Origin: Actinoplanes auranticolor
GTDB lineage: Bacteria > Actinomycetota > Actinomycetes > Mycobacteriales > Micromonosporaceae
DNA length: 39,274 nt
Direction: 5' to 3'
NCBI RefSeq assembly: GCF_018332655.1
Contig: NZ_BOQL01000070.1
Span: 1-39,274, forward strand
Below the pieces are notes generated by a model. The model made no database searches. It saw only the letters and a program-made list of their open reading frames with translations, and had not been told where the DNA came from. Shown one piece after another: positions 34,439-39,274 of this stretch. A program made the translations under genes and the position numbers. The first letter of the stretch is position 1, and each line of letters starts with the position of its first letter.

Positions 34439-35116
34439 TCAGCCCGCGATGGTGTCCTTGCCGCCCTCGCCGAGCAGCTGGTCCTGGCCGGCCCCGCCGT
34501 GCAGCCAGTCGTCGCCGTCGCCGCCGGAGACCGAGTCGCCGCCGGCGCCGCCGTACAGCCGGTCGCGGCCGTCCTCGCCCAGGATGAAGTCGTCGCCGTC
34601 GCCGCCGGACACCATGTCGTTGCCGGCGCCGGCGTACAGGGAGTCGGCGCCGCCCCGGCCGTAGAGCTTGTCGTTGCCCCGGTCGCCCTGCAGCAGGTCG
34701 TGGCGCGGACCGCCGGTGATGGAGTCGTTGCCGGTGCCGCCCCAGACGAACAGCTTGAGGTCACTGTTGTTGACCAGGCTGTCGTTGCGGTTGCCCAGGT
34801 TCACGGTGATCTTGGAGGGGGTCTTCTTGAGGGTGCAGCGCACCTTGGTCTTGTCACCCTTGACGGCCTTGCAGCCCTTGCCGGCTTTGACCGCCACCTT
34901 GTCGTCGACGGTGACCGTACGCCCGGAACGGGTGATCACCACCCGGCTCTGCTTGCCGTCGGCGGCCTGGTACCGCAGCTGGTCGGCCTTGGTCACCCAG
35001 ACCTTGCCGTTGTACGAACCGGCCTGCGCCGCGGCGGGCAGCACAGCCACCCCCACGACGACGGCACCGGCCACGGCCAGGCCCCGGCGCAGCAGACACC
35101 AACGATGCGAAACCAC
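34439..35116 (-). CDS. secreted RTX-repeat (calcium-binding) protein
   Basis: A 225-residue protein with a Sec signal peptide (basic SHRWCLLRRG, then LAVAGAVVVGVAVLPAAA, cleavage probably after AQA near residue 32). Residues 33-115 are a basic, beta-rich domain with a Cys pair (GKGCKAVKGDKTKVRC). From about residue 117 to the end there are roughly ten RTX nonapeptides of the GGxGxDxLxGG type (GGTGNDSITGG, GDRGNDKLYGR, GGDGDDFILGE and so on), which bind calcium in a beta-roll. Type I secretion partners are not seen, and the Sec signal fits export by the general pathway. The GTG at 35116 has GGGGAG five bases upstream. The CTAAGG motif at 35189-35204 lies 73 bases upstream. Confidence 0.9.
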   Translation of the reverse strand: MVSHRWCLLRRGLAVAGAVVVGVAVLPAAAQAGSYNGKVWVTKADQLRYQAADGKQSRVVITRSGRTVTVDDKVAVKAGKGCKAVKGDKTKVRCTLKKTPSKITVNLGNRNDSLVNNSDLKLFVWGGTGNDSITGGPRHDLLQGDRGNDKLYGRGGADSLYAGAGNDMVSGGDGDDFILGEDGRDRLYGGAGGDSVSGGDGDDWLHGGAGQDQLLGEGGKDTIAG

Positions 35117-35188
35117 AGTTGCTCCCCGTTCGATCGATCTTCGCCGGGGAGCATAGAGGCTGATGACGATCCACGGTGTCCCGCCGGA

Positions 35189-35204
35189 CTTAACCCGGCC
35201 TTAG
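35189..35204. promoter_or_regulatory. second copy of the CTAAGG-N3-GGTTAAG motif
   Basis: Read on the minus strand the sequence is CTAAGGCCGGGTTAAG, identical at 13 of 16 positions to 31670-31685. It lies between the divergent RTX (start 35116) and PepSY (start 35278) genes. A TATGCT hexamer (35150-35155, minus strand) downstream of the site could be the -10 element of the RTX gene. Confidence 0.58.
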
Positions 35205-35277
35205 CGGTCGCACAGCGCGGCCATAGCCCGCCGGGCGCGAACCTGTCGGTGTTCCGTTCACGACACCGGAGGTTTTC

Positions 35278-35784
35278 ATGATCAGGCTTCGTACCGCTTC
35301 CGCCCTCGCCGCCGGCGCGGTGGCCGCGCTGGCCCTCGGCGGCACGGCGATGGCGGCGGGCAGCGACGACACGTCGACCACGGCGGTCGTCGCCGCGCCG
35401 GCGCCGTCGGCCTCCACCGACTCCCCCGCGCCCTCCGCCTCGACTTCGTCGGCCCCGTCCTCGTCAGGCCCGTCCTCGTCGGCGTCCTCGGCGCCCGCGG
35501 CCGCCGATGCCATCACGGTGGACGCGGCCAAGGAGATCGCGGTCAAGGCCGCCGGGGGCGGCCAGGTCACCGAAACCGAGCGCGAGACCGAGCACGGCCG
35601 CGCCGTCTGGGACATCGAGGTGCAGGCCGGCCCGGTCGAGCACGACATCGACGTGGACCGCGCCACCGGCGAGGTGCTGCGGCACGAGCGCGAGACCGAC
35701 GACGACTCCGGCTCCGACGACGACTCGGACGACAGCTCGGATGACTCGGACGACGACTCGGACGACGACGGCTCGGACGACTGA
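35278..35784 (+). CDS. secreted PepSY-domain protein with Asp/Ser-rich tail
   Basis: A 168-residue protein with a signal peptide (MIRLRTASALAAGAVAALAL, cleavage near AMA-AG at residue 27), a Ser/Ala/Pro linker (residues about 30-78), one PepSY-type domain (ITVDAAKEIAVKAAGGGQVT through DIDVDRATGEVLRHE, residues about 79-138) and an acidic tail made almost only of Asp and Ser. PepSY domains are known as peptidase-inhibitor-like or sensor-associated extracellular modules. The acidic tail may bind cations or cell-wall components. The ATG at 35278 has GGAGG five bases upstream. The shared motif at 35189 suggests control by the two-component system at 31724-33678. A secreted protease gene follows, converging. 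Confidence 0.9.
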   Translation: MIRLRTASALAAGAVAALALGGTAMAAGSDDTSTTAVVAAPAPSASTDSPAPSASTSSAPSSSGPSSSASSAPAAADAITVDAAKEIAVKAAGGGQVTETERETEHGRAVWDIEVQAGPVEHDIDVDRATGEVLRHERETDDDSGSDDDSDDSSDDSDDDSDDDGSDD

Positions 35785-35802
35785 CGCCGTACCGCGGAAA
35801 AG

Positions 35803-35834
35803 CGGAGCCCCGGACCTCACGGTCCGGGGCTCCG
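35803..35834. terminator. bidirectional hairpin terminator
   Basis: A perfect 14-base stem (CGGAGCCCCGGACC and complement) with the loop TCAC lies between the convergent PepSY and protease genes. It has no T-tract. It probably ends both transcripts. Confidence 0.85.
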
Positions 35835-35851
35835 GTCGGTTGTGCGGGGGT

Positions 35852-37063
35852 TCAGCTGCCGACGTAGAGCAGGCGGTTCGGCGAGCCGGTGCCCGGGCTG
35901 GTCACCACGTTGGTGGTGGCCCGGGTGACCAGGTTGTCGCGCACCTGGGCCGGGGTGAAGGCCGGATTGCCCGCCAGCACCAGGGCCGCGGCGCCGGCCA
36001 CGTGCGGGGCCGCCATCGACGTGCCGCTGATCGAGTTGGTCGCGGTGTTGCTGCTGTACCAGGCCGAGGTGATGGCCGAGCCCGGCGCGAAGATGTCCAG
36101 GCAGGTGCCGTAGTTCGAGTACGACGCCCGGGCGTCGGTGCTCGTGGTGGCGCCGACCGTGATGCCCGCGGCGACCCGCGACGGCGAGGAGTTGCAGGCG
36201 TTGGCAGTCGAGTTGCCGGCCGCGAGGGCGTACGAGACACCCGAGTTGATCGAGTTCGCGACCGCGTTGTCCAGCGCGGTGCTGACGCCGCCGCCGAGGC
36301 TCATGTTGGCCACGGCCGGCTTGACGGCGTTCTGGGTGACCCAGTTGACACCGGCGATGACCCCCGCGTTGGTGCCGCTGCCGGAGCAGTTGAGCACCCG
36401 GATGCCGACCAACTTGACGGCCTTCGCGACGCCGTACCTCGCACCGCCGACGGTGCCCGCGACGTGCGTGCCGTGACCGTTGCAGTCCACGCCGCCGGAA
36501 CCCACGGCGTCATAGCCCACCCGGGCCCGGCCGCCGAAGTCGGTGTGCGTGTACTTGATCCCGGTGTCGATGATGTACGCCGTCACGTTGCTCGCCGAGG
36601 TGTTGTACGTGTACGTCGTGCTCAGCGGCCGGGCGCGCTGGTCGATGCGGTCGATGCCCCAGGTGGCGCCGGTCTGCGTCTCGAGCAGCGAGACCCGCTG
36701 GTTCTGCTCCACGTAGGCGACGCTCGGGTCGGCGGCGAGCCGCTTCGCCGCGGCCTCGCTCATGCCGGCCTCGAAACCGTTGAGGGCGGCGCCGAACGTC
36801 CGGCGGACCTCAGCGCCGTAGCCGCGGGCCAGGCTCGACGACTTGTCGCCGACGGCCGCGACGCGGTTCGCCTTCGTGGCGACGGCACTGTCCTTGAGAA
36901 CCACGATGTAGCTGCCGGCCACCGCGTCCGCGGTGCCGGCGAGCCGGATCTGCCCGGTGGCGGGGGCTGCCGTCGCCGGGGTCACCGTCGCGACGGTCGT
37001 CGTTGCCACGACGAGCACACTCACGGCCAGGAACCGGCCGCTTCGGGGGCGTCGAATCGCCAT
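35852..37063 (-). CDS. secreted subtilisin-like serine protease (S8, proteinase K-like)
   Basis: A 403-residue preproprotein. A signal peptide covers about residues 1-33 (basic MAIRRPRSGR, hydrophobic core, ATA cleavage). An I9-type propeptide follows (YIVVLKDSAVATKANRVAAV through PSVAYVEQNQRV). The catalytic domain starts near residue 130 with TGATWGIDRIDQR and holds Asp166 (IIDTGI), His197 (NGHGTHVAG), the oxyanion Asn284 (AAGN) and Ser349 (SGTSMAAPHVAG). Four or more cysteines in the mature part could form disulphides. The length is normal for the proteinase K subgroup and there is no extra C-terminal domain. The ATG at 37063 has GAGGAAG six bases upstream. The enzyme is expected to act outside the cell as a broad protease. 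Confidence 0.96.
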   Translation of the reverse strand: MAIRRPRSGRFLAVSVLVVATTTVATVTPATAAPATGQIRLAGTADAVAGSYIVVLKDSAVATKANRVAAVGDKSSSLARGYGAEVRRTFGAALNGFEAGMSEAAAKRLAADPSVAYVEQNQRVSLLETQTGATWGIDRIDQRARPLSTTYTYNTSASNVTAYIIDTGIKYTHTDFGGRARVGYDAVGSGGVDCNGHGTHVAGTVGGARYGVAKAVKLVGIRVLNCSGSGTNAGVIAGVNWVTQNAVKPAVANMSLGGGVSTALDNAVANSINSGVSYALAAGNSTANACNSSPSRVAAGITVGATTSTDARASYSNYGTCLDIFAPGSAITSAWYSSNTATNSISGTSMAAPHVAGAAALVLAGNPAFTPAQVRDNLVTRATTNVVTSPGTGSPNRLLYVGS

Positions 37064-37330
37064 GCTCTTCCTCTCTCGCGCCTGCAGACCCGGGTCCTGA
37101 GCTTGTGGCCCGCCTGGTCCGTTGAGCTGAGATTAGGGGCACGACGTCGACATACCTCTATATCGAAAGGGCCATACCGCCGTCGGTGGGCGACCTCGGG
37201 CATCGACCCGGTTAGGATCACTGTGCAGGTCAGCCCTGAGAACTCTGGTCCTCGCGACGCCCGGGCAATACCCTGCGGTAACACGGCTGTCACACGTATT
37301 CCCCCCATAGACGCAAAGAGGCGGCGCCCG
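37064..37330. other. divergent intergenic region, protease and acyl-CoA ligase
   Basis: These 267 bases hold the promoters of both flanking genes. A TAGGAT hexamer on the plus strand (about 37213-37218) and a TATAGA-like hexamer on the minus strand (about 37160) fit -10 elements, but neither has a good -35 partner. I see no palindrome or repeat strong enough to name. Confidence 0.4.
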
Positions 37331-39154
37331 ATGGCTCTCGAGGTTCCCTACCGGTCGATCCCGGACATGTTCCTGCAGCGTGTGCGGGCGACCCCGAACG
37401 GTCGGGCGTTTGCCGTACCGACCGCGAACGACACTGCGATCAGTTGGCTCACCTGGTCCGAGGTCGGTGAGCGGGCCACCGCGATCGCCGCCGGGCTGGC
37501 CGGGCTCGGCGTGGGCCTGGAGGACCGGGTCTCGATCCTGTCCGGCACCCGCCTCGAGTGGGTCCTGGTCGACCTCGGCATCAACTGCGCCGGCGCGGCG
37601 ACCACCACGGTCTACCCCACCACCGAGCCCGAGGACGCGGCCTACATCGTGGCCGACTCCGGTTCCAAGGTGCTGGTGGCGGAGAACCCGCAGCAGGCCC
37701 TCAAGCTGGCCGGCGCGGACACCTCGGTCACCCACGTGGTGCTGATCGACGGCCTGGCCGACGCGAACGCCACACCGCCGCAGCTGACCCTGGCCGAGCT
37801 CGAGGAGCGCGGCCGGGCCGCGCTGGCCGAGCAGCCCGACCTGGTGGACCGGATCGTCGAGGGCGTCGGCCCCGACAACGTGGCCACCCTGATCTACACC
37901 TCCGGCACGACCGGCCGGCCCAAGGGCGTGCAGCTGCTGCACCGCGGCTGGACCTGGGAGGGCGTCGCGCAGGCCGACCTGGGCCTGTTCGAGTCGACCG
38001 ACCTGCAGTATCTGTGGCTGCCGCTGTCGCACTCGTTCGGCAAGACCCTGCTCTGCGGCATCCTGCACGTGGGCGTGCCGACCTACGTCGACGGGCGGGT
38101 CGAGAAGCTCGTCGACATGCTCGCGGTGGTGCAGCCGACGCTGATGTGCGCGGCCCCGCGCATCTTCGAGAAGGTCTACAACAAGACCGTGACGACCGCG
38201 CTCGGCGCCGGCGGGGCCAAGGCCAAGATCTTCGGCTGGGCGGTCGGCGTGGGCAAGCAGAAGGTCGCTCTCGAGCAGGCCGGCAAGCCGGTCGGCGGGG
38301 TGCTCAAGGCCAAGTACGCGGTGGCCGAGAAGCTGGTCTTCAGCAAGCTGCAGCAGCGCCTCGGCGGCCGGCTGCGGGTGCTGGTCTCCGGCTCGGCACC
38401 GCTGAGCCACGACATCGCGGAGTTCTTCGCGGCGGCGAACCTGCCCATCATGGAGGGCTACGGCCTGACCGAGTCGAGCGCGGCCAACTTCGTCAACCGG
38501 CTGGGCAAGCTCAAGATCGGTACGGTCGGCCAGCCGCTGGGCGACCTGGAATGCCGCATCGACAGCGACGGCGAGATCCTGCTGCGCGGTGCCCCGGTGA
38601 TGCGCGGCTACCACAACCTGCCCAAGGAGACCGAGGAGTCGTTCACCGAGGACGGCTTCTTCCGCACCGGCGACATCGGTGAGCTGGACAGCGAGGGCTA
38701 TCTCAAGATCACCGACCGAAAGAAGGACCTGGTCAAGACCTCCGGCGGCAAGTACATCGCGCCGTCGGCGATCGAGGGCATGTTCAAGGCGGTCTGCCCG
38801 TACACGTCCCAGGCGGTCGTGGTGGGCCAGGCCCGCAACTACGTGACGATGCTGATCTCGCTGGACGAGGAAGCGATCGCGGGCTGGGCGGCAGGCGGCC
38901 CGCTGGCCGGCAAGAGCTACCGCGAGATCGTGACGGCGGCCGAGACCGAGACGCTGATCGCGGGCTACATCGAGCAGCTCAACGGCAAGCTCAACCGGTG
39001 GGAGACCATCAAGAAGTTCGCCATCCTGCCCCGCGACCTGAGCATCGAGCAGGGCGAGATCACCCCGTCGATGAAGATCAAGCGGCGCAGCGTGGAAGCC
39101 AACTTCGCCGACCAGATCGACAAGATGTACGCCGGGTCGCTCGTGCAGATGTAA
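37331..39154 (+). CDS. fadD: long-chain fatty acyl-CoA ligase
   Basis: A 607-residue AMP-forming ligase that activates fatty acids to CoA thioesters, of the FadD15-like actinobacterial type. Motifs: the P-loop YTSGTTGRPKG at about residue 192, LPLSHSFGKTLL, VLVSGSAPLSHDIAEFF, the A5 block EGYGLTESSAANFVN, A7 FRTGDIGELDSEGYL, A8 ITDRKKDLVKTSGGKYIAPS and the catalytic Lys near the C terminus in ITPSMKIKRR. The start is the ATG at 37331 (MALEVPYRSIPDMFLQRV); the frame is open for another 608 codons upstream but only as shadow of the protease gene. GAGG lies about ten bases upstream. Chain-length preference cannot be read. Confidence 0.95.
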   Translation: MALEVPYRSIPDMFLQRVRATPNGRAFAVPTANDTAISWLTWSEVGERATAIAAGLAGLGVGLEDRVSILSGTRLEWVLVDLGINCAGAATTTVYPTTEPEDAAYIVADSGSKVLVAENPQQALKLAGADTSVTHVVLIDGLADANATPPQLTLAELEERGRAALAEQPDLVDRIVEGVGPDNVATLIYTSGTTGRPKGVQLLHRGWTWEGVAQADLGLFESTDLQYLWLPLSHSFGKTLLCGILHVGVPTYVDGRVEKLVDMLAVVQPTLMCAAPRIFEKVYNKTVTTALGAGGAKAKIFGWAVGVGKQKVALEQAGKPVGGVLKAKYAVAEKLVFSKLQQRLGGRLRVLVSGSAPLSHDIAEFFAAANLPIMEGYGLTESSAANFVNRLGKLKIGTVGQPLGDLECRIDSDGEILLRGAPVMRGYHNLPKETEESFTEDGFFRTGDIGELDSEGYLKITDRKKDLVKTSGGKYIAPSAIEGMFKAVCPYTSQAVVVGQARNYVTMLISLDEEAIAGWAAGGPLAGKSYREIVTAAETETLIAGYIEQLNGKLNRWETIKKFAILPRDLSIEQGEITPSMKIKRRSVEANFADQIDKMYAGSLVQM

Positions 39155-39274
39155 CCCACGTTCAAAGGCTTCCTTGCCACGGTTCGTGCGGATACGGGCC
39201 GTCGCTCCCGCGGGGACCGGGCGAGGGCGGCCAATCGCCTGGCGGCTCATGAACCAATGCCACTCAGCTTAGGT
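39155..39274. other. end of window, non-coding
   Basis: No gene is seen. A GC-rich imperfect inverted repeat (about 39198-39231) may be the terminator of the acyl-CoA ligase gene. The last bases, CTTAGGT, are cut by the window edge. Confidence 0.35.

Noticed and set aside
34427..34441. CTGACCCCGGGTCAG near-palindrome between methyltransferase and RTX stops
   Set aside because: The arms meet with no loop, so it cannot form a useful hairpin; likely chance in GC-rich DNA.
35507..37330. Apparent 608-codon N-terminal extension of the acyl-CoA ligase, running through the protease gene
   Set aside because: Shadow composition, opposite to a clear S8 protease; homology starts at 37331 with its own ribosome site.
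39262..39274. CTTAGGT at the window edge, which could begin another iron box
   Set aside because: Only seven bases are visible; too little to support.

Overview
The window is chromosomal DNA from a very GC-rich actinomycete. Codon third positions are almost all G or C, GTG and TTG starts are frequent, start/stop overlaps of the ATGA or GTGA kind are common, and the order hisI-trpE-trp membrane protein-trpC-trpB-trpA-lgt-gltB-gltD-pyk is the conserved actinobacterial one. A Micromonosporaceae (Actinoplanes-like) host is my inference from synteny and protein style; it was not tested. I see no rRNA, tRNA, CRISPR array, phage gene or insertion sequence.

Positions 1-19112 are mainly core metabolism on the minus strand. 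In transcription order they read hisI, trpE, a trp-associated membrane protein, trpC, trpB, trpA, lgt, an FAD monooxygenase, then gltB and gltD, an unrecognised gene, pyk and a TesB-type thioesterase. Two plus-strand genes interrupt this run: a GNAT acetyltransferase (9632-10504) and a small unknown gene (16401-16703) that splits the trp cluster. Strong hairpin terminators follow gltD and the gene at 2719-3303.

Positions 19317-25721 are mostly plus strand. A long disordered protein with 10-residue repeats comes first, and its beginning may be frameshifted. It ends at a strong terminator, followed by a self-contained ABC-2 ATPase/permease/TetR operon with a perfect operator palindrome at its promoter. 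Two minus-strand genes follow: an alpha/beta hydrolase of the non-haem chloroperoxidase type and a HugZ-like DUF2470 protein. The latter is divergent from a stand-alone ribosomal protein S4 gene, and an iron box (DtxR/IdeR type) lies between them.

Positions 25723-39154 are accessory in character. They hold a heterodimeric ABC exporter with one degenerate ATP site, a TIGR03085-type protein, an aldo/keto reductase, a small anchored protein divergent from a response regulator/histidine kinase pair, a methyltransferase, a secreted RTX-repeat protein, a secreted PepSY protein with an Asp-rich tail, a secreted subtilisin-like protease and a long-chain fatty acyl-CoA ligase.

The most interesting regulatory signal is a 16-base motif, CTAAGG-N3-GGTTAAG. 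It occurs just upstream of the response regulator and again between the divergent RTX and PepSY genes, which suggests a small two-component regulon controlling cell-envelope or secreted proteins. I did not find a wholly new multi-gene system. The best leads are this motif, the iron box shared with the S4 gene, the gene inserted in the trp cluster, and the possible frameshift near 19433.
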